Positions 1-8,337 of a DNA stretch of 64,000 bases are shown here, piece after piece; position 1 is the first letter of the stretch; the number at the start of each line of letters is the position of its first letter. The translations under genes were made by a program, and so were the position numbers. The notes under the pieces are model-generated. The model was given only the letters and a program-made list of their open reading frames with translations, searched no databases and was not told the origin of the DNA. Origin of the DNA: Candidatus Bathyarchaeota archaeon (lineage in GTDB: Archaea; Thermoproteota; Bathyarchaeia; Bathyarchaeales; Bathycorpusculaceae); contig JAOZID010000004.1 of assembly GCA_026014465.1 (NCBI GenBank), forward strand, positions 62,001 to 126,000, in the 5' to 3' direction.

Positions 1-504
1 AACGTGGGGCTGCTTTTAAAAGCGTTTGCAGGCATTGCCAAAGAATATCCAAAAATCAACTGTAAACTATTGATCATAGGCGATGGATACCTGAAGCCGA
101 TTCTTAAAAAAATGGCTGTTGACTACGAAATTGATGACCGCACCTGCTTTGCAGGTTTACTTCCTGCTGCTTACCGTTTCCTTAATGCGATAGATATTTT
201 TGTTCTCCCTTCTTTGAGCGAAGGTAGTCCCGTAAGCTTAATAGAAGCCATGGTTGCTGGCAAAGCAATAATTGCTAGTAACATACCTGGAATAAATGAT
301 ATTGTTAGCTCTGGGAAAGAAGCTATCCTAATAGATCCATATAATGTTGAAGAATTAAGGCACTCTATTTTATTACTCCACAATGATGCCTCTCTGAGGG
401 TGCAACTGGGTTATGCTGCTAGAACAAAAGCTCAAAACTATGACGTTGAGCCGATTTATGGCAAAGTACTCGCAATGTATGGGCGTCATTTAAACAATAG
501 ATAG
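1..504 (+). CDS. Glycosyltransferase family 4, C-terminal part
   Basis: The reading frame is open from the first base of the window, so this is the 3' part of a gene that begins upstream. The visible 167 residues are the C-terminal Rossmann half of a GT4 (GT-B fold) glycosyltransferase. They include a strand of the type KLLIIGDG, the segment FVLPSLSEGSPVSLIEAMVAG, whose acidic residues contact the nucleotide-sugar in this family, and a closing helix. It probably adds one sugar of a surface glycan. The donor and acceptor cannot be read from the sequence. It lies directly upstream of more glycan genes and its base composition is AT-rich like the next two. Confidence 0.9.
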   Translation, partial: NVGLLLKAFAGIAKEYPKINCKLLIIGDGYLKPILKKMAVDYEIDDRTCFAGLLPAAYRFLNAIDIFVLPSLSEGSPVSLIEAMVAGKAIIASNIPGINDIVSSGKEAILIDPYNVEELRHSILLLHNDASLRVQLGYAARTKAQNYDVEPIYGKVLAMYGRHLNNR

Positions 505-514
505 TTGTTATGCT

Positions 515-628
515 TTGGTTACAAAACTGCTTGATGTGTTTACTATAGTTTTATCTAGTGTAGGTGGTATTTTAGCATATGTTCTTTTGTCTATACTGCT
601 TAAGAGGTTGTTTTACCTTTGCGTGTAG
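515..628 (+). CDS. Possible 37-residue single-pass membrane peptide
   Basis: A short open frame starts at TTG 515 and ends at TAG 626-628, overlapping the first codons of the next glycosyltransferase by 10 bases. The predicted peptide has one hydrophobic segment of about 20 residues (from FTIVLSSVGG to LLSILL) followed by KR. This is a plausible single membrane helix with a positive cytoplasmic end. No homologue is recognised. The overlap could couple its translation to the next gene. It may equally be chance in an AT-rich spacer. Confidence 0.3.
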   Translation: MVTKLLDVFTIVLSSVGGILAYVLLSILLKRLFYLCV

Positions 629-1761
629 CAATAATATATGCAAGTTATATTTCGCGGGATAGTGGCACTTCTGAGAGAGTCCTTCAAATTGCAAAATGTC
701 TAAGTGATAACAACGTTTACGTGACTCTTTCTGGAGTTGCCGCAGATAGCACTCAAAATTTTAACTCTAGACGTTTACAAGTATTTGTTATGCCCAATAG
801 AATATTAAAACTTGGCGGGCTTTTGAGATGGTTTGTACAACAAGTTGCAGTGGGTTTAACCTGTAAGTACGACATAGTTCAAGTGGAATCCTTCTCTCTA
901 ACTAGAAGTTTCTTTTTACTTCTGTTTATGCGTTTCTTCAGTAGAAAAACTATAATTGTTTACCACGATAAATGGTTTAAAGACGACCCTCGTAAAAGCT
1001 TTACGGGGAAGTTCAATTTAGCTATTCAACGGGTTTTGTTAACTCTTTTTGATGCTTCAATAACTCCTGGATTAAGTGTGAAGAAGTGGTTCAAAGAGCT
1101 TCACGGTGAAATTGCTGTTAGAAAAATGGTGGTGATGCCAAATGGAGTGCCAAATTGTGTCACAATAAATCCTGACTCTCTTGGCATCCGGAAAAAACAC
1201 AGTATTGGCTCGAACAGTTTTGTAGCTTTATTCTTTGGTTCTATGACCTTCAAGCCAAATTATGACGCGGCGGCACATCTATACTCTATATCCAACTCTA
1301 TTTCTACAAGTTTTGAAAAAATTACTGGTCGAAAGTTGCTTTTCATTTTGGCTGGTGTCGGCTCAGAAAAATTCCGTAAAACTGATCGTTTCATTCCACT
1401 TGGGTTCGTCACCGAGTTAGAGGAGTTATTATCTTTACCTGATGTAATCGTGTTTCCCCATCTTCCTTCACATAGCGGTCCTCATGTCAAGACAATATAT
1501 GCTTTTCTTAGTGGTAAACCTGTTGTTGCTACAGAAGATGCTGTAAAAGACTTGCCGTACATAATTCCTCAGCGACATTTCTTGCCCTTCGACATTAAAC
1601 ACCCTGAAAGTCTGTTAGACGCCCTTGTGAGCATCTCCTCAAACAAGTTAGATCATGAGCATATTGCAACTAATGCGTCTGATTATGCCGCTTCTTTTTC
1701 TTGGGAAAACATATCGCTTGAGCATCTAAAACTCTACCGTTCTTTACTAAATTCCGAGTAG
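619..1761 (+). CDS. Glycosyltransferase, GT4-like
   Basis: A 380-residue GT-B-type glycosyltransferase starting at TTG 619. The N-terminal domain opens with MRVAIIYASY and a Ser/Gly-rich loop where the acceptor domain of GT4 enzymes usually starts. The C-terminal domain has the inter-domain segment VVMPNGVP (about residues 170-178) and the donor-site region VIVFPHLPSHSGPHVKTIYA with a conserved-looking acidic and glycine context. No membrane helix is evident, so it should act on a lipid-linked acceptor from the cytoplasmic face. The gene is AT-rich. It is followed after 7 bases by the large membrane protein gene, which suggests one transcript. Confidence 0.85.
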   Translation: MRVAIIYASYISRDSGTSERVLQIAKCLSDNNVYVTLSGVAADSTQNFNSRRLQVFVMPNRILKLGGLLRWFVQQVAVGLTCKYDIVQVESFSLTRSFFLLLFMRFFSRKTIIVYHDKWFKDDPRKSFTGKFNLAIQRVLLTLFDASITPGLSVKKWFKELHGEIAVRKMVVMPNGVPNCVTINPDSLGIRKKHSIGSNSFVALFFGSMTFKPNYDAAAHLYSISNSISTSFEKITGRKLLFILAGVGSEKFRKTDRFIPLGFVTELEELLSLPDVIVFPHLPSHSGPHVKTIYAFLSGKPVVATEDAVKDLPYIIPQRHFLPFDIKHPESLLDALVSISSNKLDHEHIATNASDYAASFSWENISLEHLKLYRSLLNSE

Positions 1762-1768
1762 TTCCTAA

Positions 1769-4700
1769 ATGATTGGTTTCTATTTGTTGCCTTTCTTGTG
1801 TTTTCTCCCTGGAATTTTGGTATTATATTTCCTCTCCATGCGATATCGCATCAAGTTATCTCTGCCTGAACTTATCGTTTTAGGTAGCCTTATTTGGAAT
1901 TATTTGCTGGTAAGTTGTGGTTATCTGGTTGGCATCTTCTCTGACTTAACACCCCATTTCTTCGTCTTTTTTACCATAGTTAGTCTTCTGCTTTCGGTAC
2001 TTGCTTTTATTTCAATAGTCAAATCTATGATGCATTCTGGGAACAGTTTCCATATTAAACTTGAAATCGATAAAATTGCGCTGTTTATTTTGCTTGTAGT
2101 CATGCTGTTCTTCATATCCTCTTTGGTGCTTTCCCATTCGCTGTTCGCAGAATATGATGCTCTTTTCCTATATCTGCCTAGGGCAAAGTCTATTCTTTTG
2201 ACAGGTGGGTTACAATACGACTACTTCTTGCAAAGTACTTTAGTGACAATATCTCATCCAGCTATGCCTTTGTTGTATGCTTGGTTGGGGTCTTTTGGGT
2301 TGACAACGCTGAGCTTTGATATGAGTGTTAGGGTATTCCCGATTTTTTACATAAGTTTAACCAGTGTAACGGTTTATTTGTTATCCAAAACTGTCACTAA
2401 CGACTATAAGGCTGCATTTGTTGGTGCTATATCTTTTGTGTCCATGCCAATTGTGCTCGTAGTCGCTACCAACTATAGTTTATATCTAGACATACCTTTT
2501 GTTTTCTTTATTTCTTTATTGTCTTATATCATTCTTAAAATACACAAAACTAGCACAAATTCTAGATTTTGGTGGCTTATGTTGGGTGCGGCTTTCGCAA
2601 TTTTGCTGCTTCAAAAGGACGTTGGAGAATTACTCGCTTTGCCATTGCTGACTCTTAGTGTTATACCTTTTCTCCCTATTGTTAACAAGAAATCTCGAAT
2701 TCTTTTTACAGTTATGCTGTCCGTACTTTTTGTAGTGATATATAATTTCTTTCCATTATGGGATATTTTTCATTATCCTCTTCATTTGTTGTCTGGTTAC
2801 CTTGCCAAACAAGCACCAGTGTTTTTCACGGGACTAATTTTTGGTGTTTTAGTTTATAGAATGCTTCCTGTTGTACATCCTGTGAAAATGCGAAATGTTG
2901 TCTTCTTATTTTTGCCCTTTGTGCCTGTTGTTTGTTATTGGTTGAGAAATACGGCCCTCTTTGGTGTGCCTTCTAAATTATTAATTTACTTCAACCCGAC
3001 GTTTGCTGCTGCTGAAAGCCTCAAAGTGGCGCCAATAATTGGTGATTCTTTACCTGGTGGACTGAGTTCTCTGCCCTCTAGCATCTTTGGACTGTTTAGG
3101 CTCGACGTTTTATTTGGTAGCCTTAATCTGGGTGCTTTTTTGCTGGTTCCATGTGTGGTTGGTTTTGGGGTAGTTTTGTATTGCATTCTCAAAAATAACT
3201 CAAATTCTTTTATGCTCCTGTCTCTTTTTATGATGATGTTTTGTTTATGGTCTTGGGCTTTTAATTGTAACAATGCTGGACCTGAGGTGCGTAGGCTCTT
3301 ATATTTTGCTCCCTTTTTGGCTGTTTTTTCGGCTGTCGGAGTAAAAGCATTTTCAAATCTGTCTAGAACCTATAACTCGATGTCATACCGGTTTATTGCC
3401 TTTGTTTGTTTTTCCCTTTTATACCTGTGGATTTTCAAGTTTGATTTAGCTTCTTTAACAATTAATCAGATTCGATCAAAATCTCTTTCGATAGGTGCTG
3501 CTAGTGTTGAGATGTTGCTTATATTTGCCTTCTTTTTTGCAATATTCTTTTATCCATTTCCTAGAAAACTTGTTCTAAAACGTTTGTCTCCTAAAATCAT
3601 GCGTGGTGTTCGTGTATGTCTTCCTTTTATGTTGGTGATTATCTTGTTATATCCCTTTGTAACTGTTTCTTTTGCTGGACTTACTGATGTTCAAAATAGT
3701 TTATGTTCTGTTTCAAGTTCTTGGGAAAATAATCTGCCTGAAGTTATATCCTATGTAAATCAAAATCTGACGCATGATAATCTATCAATAGTTACTTGTT
3801 ATGCCTTGCCTGTTTCATATTTTACGTCACATCCAGTAATTGATATGACTAGTCTTTATGGTTTAGTAACTTTACATGATCTTTCTATAAATAATTCTGC
3901 TGCTTTGGCGGATTACCTTTTGGATCATAATGTGGGCTATTTTCTTTTTCCTAAACCAAATAATAGCTATTATGAATCTTTTACTGTTATAAGTAATAAC
4001 TTAAATCTAGTGAACAAAGCGTTCTTTGGTCGTACTCCTGCTATAAAATTTTTGCAGGAATTTTCAAAATTTGAATTATACAAAGTTATTTCCTCGGATA
4101 CGCAAAACCTGAATTATAGATATTTGACTACATTTGACGCTAATTGGACGCCAATAAATGATTTTACGGTGGCTGTATCTACTTCGCAAGGGCTTTTAAT
4201 TCGCGGAACTGAAAGTGATTCATTCATTACCCCTGCCGATTATCCTGCTACTTTTTGGACAACAGCAAAATCTGATTCTGCGGATGTAATCACATTGTCA
4301 AATAGTCCTGTAAATGAAATGGCTGAACACGCCTCTCTTAGAATTAATGTGAACGGTACGGGAAATATGGTTATATATCACCGCTATGAGGTCGCCCAAA
4401 ATTGGGAAACTTGGAATAATCTCAACATATCCTTCTATGGCAATAACACTGCCCAACCAGTAACCTTTACTTTCCATACTTCAAGTTGGCAAGACTACTA
4501 TTCTGTAACTATACTAGATGATTTTGTTGGTTGGAAAACTGTTTCAGTTCCATTATGCGAGTTCAAAGCCTACGGAAACCCCTCCTGGAGTAAAATTGTG
4601 TATGGTGAAGTGCTGATGGGTGAGCGGGTTGCAACATATTACTTGGGTTACCTCAGACTGGAAGGCTGTACTGCTGGCATTAGCTATGAATTGCCCTCGG

Positions 4701-4939
4701 TATCTTCTGATTTTTCTACACTACAAATTGCACTTTCTACCCGGTTTGATGATTTATTGACCTCTGCCCAAATCTTTCTGACTTCACCTTACGGCCAATT
4801 AGAGCAAACGATCAGCGATGGTGTCATGATTTTTGATGTTCAATCCGAACTGTTGAAAGATGGCGCAGTTTTAACAATTTATTATCCTCAAAACAGCGCT
4901 GAACAAAGTTTGTCCCTTTACTATTTAGGTGTTTTATAA
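1769..4939 (+). CDS. Polytopic GT-C-like membrane protein with large C-terminal ectodomain
   Basis: A 1056-residue protein. Residues 1 to about 640 are mostly hydrophobic, with well over ten membrane helices. After the first helices there is an extracytoplasmic loop with FAEYDALFLYLPRAKS (around residue 128). This resembles the acidic first loop of GT-C enzymes (ArnT/PMT/GT39 clans), which transfer sugars from polyprenyl-phosphate donors outside the membrane. Residues from about 640 to the end are soluble and contain a beta-sandwich-like region rich in Trp, Asn and Thr (about 840-980), reminiscent of carbohydrate-binding modules. The start ATG 1769 lies 7 bases after the upstream glycosyltransferase. 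Function as a lipid-sugar-dependent glycosyltransferase is inferred, not proven. Confidence 0.75.
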   Translation: MIGFYLLPFLCFLPGILVLYFLSMRYRIKLSLPELIVLGSLIWNYLLVSCGYLVGIFSDLTPHFFVFFTIVSLLLSVLAFISIVKSMMHSGNSFHIKLEIDKIALFILLVVMLFFISSLVLSHSLFAEYDALFLYLPRAKSILLTGGLQYDYFLQSTLVTISHPAMPLLYAWLGSFGLTTLSFDMSVRVFPIFYISLTSVTVYLLSKTVTNDYKAAFVGAISFVSMPIVLVVATNYSLYLDIPFVFFISLLSYIILKIHKTSTNSRFWWLMLGAAFAILLLQKDVGELLALPLLTLSVIPFLPIVNKKSRILFTVMLSVLFVVIYNFFPLWDIFHYPLHLLSGYLAKQAPVFFTGLIFGVLVYRMLPVVHPVKMRNVVFLFLPFVPVVCYWLRNTALFGVPSKLLIYFNPTFAAAESLKVAPIIGDSLPGGLSSLPSSIFGLFRLDVLFGSLNLGAFLLVPCVVGFGVVLYCILKNNSNSFMLLSLFMMMFCLWSWAFNCNNAGPEVRRLLYFAPFLAVFSAVGVKAFSNLSRTYNSMSYRFIAFVCFSLLYLWIFKFDLASLTINQIRSKSLSIGAASVEMLLIFAFFFAIFFYPFPRKLVLKRLSPKIMRGVRVCLPFMLVIILLYPFVTVSFAGLTDVQNSLCSVSSSWENNLPEVISYVNQNLTHDNLSIVTCYALPVSYFTSHPVIDMTSLYGLVTLHDLSINNSAALADYLLDHNVGYFLFPKPNNSYYESFTVISNNLNLVNKAFFGRTPAIKFLQEFSKFELYKVISSDTQNLNYRYLTTFDANWTPINDFTVAVSTSQGLLIRGTESDSFITPADYPATFWTTAKSDSADVITLSNSPVNEMAEHASLRINVNGTGNMVIYHRYEVAQNWETWNNLNISFYGNNTAQPVTFTFHTSSWQDYYSVTILDDFVGWKTVSVPLCEFKAYGNPSWSKIVYGEVLMGERVATYYLGYLRLEGCTAGISYELPSVSSDFSTLQIALSTRFDDLLTSAQIFLTSPYGQLEQTISDGVMIFDVQSELLKDGAVLTIYYPQNSAEQSLSLYYLGVL

Positions 4940-5048
4940 ATGTCGAAATATCAAAAATGTGCTTGCTTTGAATATGAGTTTCAATCTGAAAATAGTGTTG
5001 TTATCTTTCCATCTGTGTTTGGGAGGTGTTTATAGGCTGTCTTTTCGT

Positions 5049-8000
5049 ATGTTGAGGTTCTTCTCTTGTTTGTTGGGTGTCTTATTAGTGGTAGGTATAG
5101 TGGGCGTCCAGTTTGGATGTGGTCAACTATTTAATCTTTGGAGTTTCCAGAATGATGCTTATGTAACGTTTAATCAGGAGATTAATTTTGCTGATGGTGT
5201 GAGTATGGGCGTTCCCTTTGATGATCGCCTGATTGGATACTGGGACATGAATGATGGATCTGGTATTGTAGTTCGTGATGTAAGCGGTAACAACAATAAT
5301 GGAACATTTTATGGCTATAACAATGGTTTGATTTCTGGTGCGGTGCATGTGGCTGGGCAATTTGAAAACGCCTTGTCTTTTAATAACAGTGGAGATTTTG
5401 TTTCCCTTTCATCTGCGATATCTTTGACAGGTGAGTATACCCTCAGTGTTTGGGTAAATCGCTTTTCGGCTTTAGATTACGATTTTATATTTGGTTCAAG
5501 CGAGTATGATACAAAAATTGGGTTGACTGCGAGTGGATATCTTCTTGTTCGTGCTCAGCTTGGTGGCGACACGGATTATACTGTGCCTGTTCCCACCGGA
5601 AAATGGGTTAACATTATCGTGACGCGTAGCTCAAATGACACCATTTATGCCTATGTTGATGGCGCTAAGTATCCATTATTTGGTGGCGTAGCCCAACCTG
5701 ACCCTTTCTATATGGATTACATAGGTGTAGATGATTCCGAGAATTATTTTAACGGCATAATCGATACTGTTTGTGTCTATAATTGTGCGCTTTCGCAGTC
5801 TGAAATTGTTCTTCTTAGTGATGGCGTCCGCGTCGGAGGGGGACTTATTAATGAATGGTTATTTGATGAATCTGGGGATATAATCTATGACACGCATATG
5901 TGGGTAGACGGCAAATATGGAACAGCAGTGAACTTTGCAAACGATTATGTTCAAGTAGATGATTCAAATGAGTTTGCCCTTTCTCCAACGTGGAGTGTTA
6001 GCGCTTGGATGTATCCAACTAAAAACGGCACTATGCAAACGTTGCTATCTAAGTGTGATTCTGAAACTGGTTGGGTGTTTGGAACAGATGTTACTGGTGA
6101 ATTCCACGTTTATACGCCTGAATGGGAATCATCCTCTTCACGCTTGCCTATTGATCTAAATTATTGGCAACTATGGACCTTTACCTTTGATGGGTCAATG
6201 TTGAGATATTTCAAGAACGATGTTGCGGCTGGGGTTGCTTCTCTTGTAAATGATGCTTTGCCAGTCACCTCCAATGAACTACAAATTGGTGCATGTTCAG
6301 CTTTTTCTTCCTATTTTAATGGACTGATTGATGATCTGCGGATTTACAACCGTGCTATAAGCTCTGCGGAAGTTGCTGCGTTATATTGTATGGGGCCATA
6401 TGCACAACCTGATCCTGTATCCTATGGTGCGTACTACAATTTTACAGACTCGGTCACGAATAGCACTATGCTTCTTCATATTGACGGTTCTAAGTCAAAT
6501 AGTAACAATGTTGCCCTTGTAACTTGCACGAACTTTTTCGAAAACGGGCAATTAGCTTTTCAAACCAACCAAAGCGTAATTGCCAATATATGGACTAACC
6601 TTGGTCGACCTGCATTCACTACAGGTATTTGGAATCAGCAAAACTATACCACAACTCTCCTTCTTGATGCTTCATTTACGGCAGAGTTAAACTGGAATAA
6701 ATACGATATTGTAGTGTACACTGACCAGAATTCAACTGTTTTCCCTTCAAATACAACTGTCAGTTACGGTGAAAGCAAATTTTTCAACTTCACAGCTCCA
6801 CAGGAGTATCATTTAGATGTTATTATTGATGGGATTTCGCAAGGGCGAATTAGCAACTATACCTTTAGCAATGTAACTGCGCCGCATGTTGTAAACGTGA
6901 CTTCCACTCAGGTGTTCACGATTAATTCTTCGGCTGTGGCAAATGGCTCCGTGACGCCTTCTGGATCTGTCATTGTGGATTATGGTCGAGATCAACGGTT
7001 TGATTTCGTGGCAGATATGGGGTATCATGTTAGTAAAGTTCTTGTGGATAATGCTACGCAGAGCCTTGATGAATTTTATGTTTTCCAAAACGTTACCGCA
7101 AACCATAACCTGTCTGTTTCCTTCGCCCTAAACACCTACAACATAACCGCTATAGTAGATGAGCACTCCATTATCTCTCCTAGTAATTTGTCTGTGGTTC
7201 ACGGCGGCAACCAGCAGTTCAATATAACCGCCGACAACGGTTACGTTAGCCATGTTTATGTGGATGGTGAAGACTGCGGCAACCTGACCTCCTACGCTTT
7301 CGCTGATGTCACTGAAACTCACACTATCGTTGTTGTTTCAGAACCCGCCGCCTCTCCTGTTGTAGTGCCTCCTGACGATAACAAAACACCTACACCTTCA
7401 GCTTCACCTTCTGAGCCTCCCACGCAGCCCCCCTCAGATTCCCTCTCCTCTGACGAACTGATTGTACTTGTGATTGGCGTGATAGCCGCTGGGTTTGCCT
7501 TGTTTGGGTTGGCTCTCAAGAAAGGCTACATAACCCTCGAAGTTGCTGACGAGAACCCCGATGCAGATGGCTTCTCCACGCTTGGCTCCGTTGATAGCGA
7601 TGCCTTTGACCGCCGCCAAATCACGAACCTATCTGCTCTGCCGTTAGCGGTTGGGGGCGTGGCGGAAGGCGCTTTGGGTAACCAGTTTTCTGTTTACGTT
7701 GAAGGCGTTTATGTCAAGGAGGGTAAGATTTTGCTTTTGAAGCGAAATGTTGTGCCGTTCCAAGGTTACTGGGACGTTGTAGGAGGATTAGTCGCGGAAA
7801 ATGAGTCGCTAAAAGACGTGCTGCAACAGCAATTCAAGGATGCGCTAAACCTTACTGTGACGGTAGACAAAATCGTTGGGGGCAGAATCGTGGAATCCGA
7901 CGGCAAAACCGTAATTGTAGTGACCTTTGAGGTAACTTCAGTGCACGGAGAAATCAAACTAGGCACCAAATATTCAGAGTACAACTGGTTTAGCCACGCA

Positions 8001-8051
8001 CCAATAAACTCAACCCATGACTACACGAAATATTTGCGAAAAAAAGCCTAG
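5049..8051 (+). CDS. Surface protein with two LamG domains, a membrane helix and a degenerate Nudix domain
   Basis: The frame is open from 4929 but ATG 5049 gives a sensible signal peptide (MLRFFSCLLGVLLVVGIVG), so this start (1000 aa) is preferred. The domain order is as follows. Signal peptide; LamG/concanavalin-like domain 1 (about 59-255, motif LIGYWDMNDGSG); LamG domain 2 (about 265-447, motif LINEWLFDESG); an Asn/Thr-rich region; InlB-type short beta repeats (about 610-765); a Pro/Ser/Thr linker; one membrane helix (about 804-823) followed by KK; then a cytoplasmic Nudix-fold domain (880-1000). That domain is about half identical to the stand-alone Nudix protein at 32707. Its Nudix box, however, has lost the RE and EE metal ligands (QQ and DA instead), so it is probably a binding or sensing domain rather than a hydrolase. 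Confidence 0.85.
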   Translation: MLRFFSCLLGVLLVVGIVGVQFGCGQLFNLWSFQNDAYVTFNQEINFADGVSMGVPFDDRLIGYWDMNDGSGIVVRDVSGNNNNGTFYGYNNGLISGAVHVAGQFENALSFNNSGDFVSLSSAISLTGEYTLSVWVNRFSALDYDFIFGSSEYDTKIGLTASGYLLVRAQLGGDTDYTVPVPTGKWVNIIVTRSSNDTIYAYVDGAKYPLFGGVAQPDPFYMDYIGVDDSENYFNGIIDTVCVYNCALSQSEIVLLSDGVRVGGGLINEWLFDESGDIIYDTHMWVDGKYGTAVNFANDYVQVDDSNEFALSPTWSVSAWMYPTKNGTMQTLLSKCDSETGWVFGTDVTGEFHVYTPEWESSSSRLPIDLNYWQLWTFTFDGSMLRYFKNDVAAGVASLVNDALPVTSNELQIGACSAFSSYFNGLIDDLRIYNRAISSAEVAALYCMGPYAQPDPVSYGAYYNFTDSVTNSTMLLHIDGSKSNSNNVALVTCTNFFENGQLAFQTNQSVIANIWTNLGRPAFTTGIWNQQNYTTTLLLDASFTAELNWNKYDIVVYTDQNSTVFPSNTTVSYGESKFFNFTAPQEYHLDVIIDGISQGRISNYTFSNVTAPHVVNVTSTQVFTINSSAVANGSVTPSGSVIVDYGRDQRFDFVADMGYHVSKVLVDNATQSLDEFYVFQNVTANHNLSVSFALNTYNITAIVDEHSIISPSNLSVVHGGNQQFNITADNGYVSHVYVDGEDCGNLTSYAFADVTETHTIVVVSEPAASPVVVPPDDNKTPTPSASPSEPPTQPPSDSLSSDELIVLVIGVIAAGFALFGLALKKGYITLEVADENPDADGFSTLGSVDSDAFDRRQITNLSALPLAVGGVAEGALGNQFSVYVEGVYVKEGKILLLKRNVVPFQGYWDVVGGLVAENESLKDVLQQQFKDALNLTVTVDKIVGGRIVESDGKTVIVVTFEVTSVHGEIKLGTKYSEYNWFSHAPINSTHDYTKYLRKKA

Positions 8052-8061
8052 CCCCACACAG

Positions 8062-8077
8062 TACCCAACTTTTTTTT
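8062..8077 (+). terminator. T-rich terminator
   Basis: An eight-T run follows the stop codon of the LamG/Nudix gene by about 18 bases. Archaeal RNA polymerase terminates at T-tracts, so this is a likely 3' end. Confidence 0.4.
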
Positions 8078-8082
8078 ACCTA

Positions 8083-8142
8083 CCCCTCCCCCCTTTCTGC
8101 ATAGAATTAAAATTTGGATCCAAATAGGCTGCTAATAGGTTC
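8083..8142 (-). repeat. Dispersed intergenic element, copy A
   Basis: Read on the minus strand, this segment runs from GAACCTATTAGCAGCC through the perfect palindrome ATTTGGATCCAAAT to a G-rich end (TATGCAGAAAGGGGGGAGGG). The same block occurs at 42182-42240 and 59353-59415 with only scattered differences. All three copies are in intergenic DNA. Copy A lies downstream of the LamG/Nudix gene, inverted relative to that gene. Its function is unknown. It could be a regulatory or protein-binding site, or the remnant of a small mobile element. Confidence 0.8.
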
Positions 8143-8181
8143 GTGTTGTGGCTGGTGTTGCGCAGTTGCTTCTTTTTATCT

Positions 8182-8196
8182 CATAAATTATAAGTG
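8182..8196 (+). promoter_or_regulatory. TATA-like promoter element
   Basis: The sequence CATAAATTATAAG in an otherwise empty spacer matches an archaeal TATA box. It is about 145 bases upstream of the flippase start, so it would give a long leader. A second, weaker candidate (CATAAACGC) is near 8273. Confidence 0.3.
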
Positions 8197-8337
8197 GCTT
8201 TTAAAACAGTTCCAGTAAACTCGTTCAGGTCGATGTGCCAATGCCGTAGCGTTGTTTGTCATAACCACAACTCATAAACGCTTCTATTGTCCACTTGTTT
8301 TTTAATTTCAGTTTAATTGTACGCTGGGAACCGTTAG

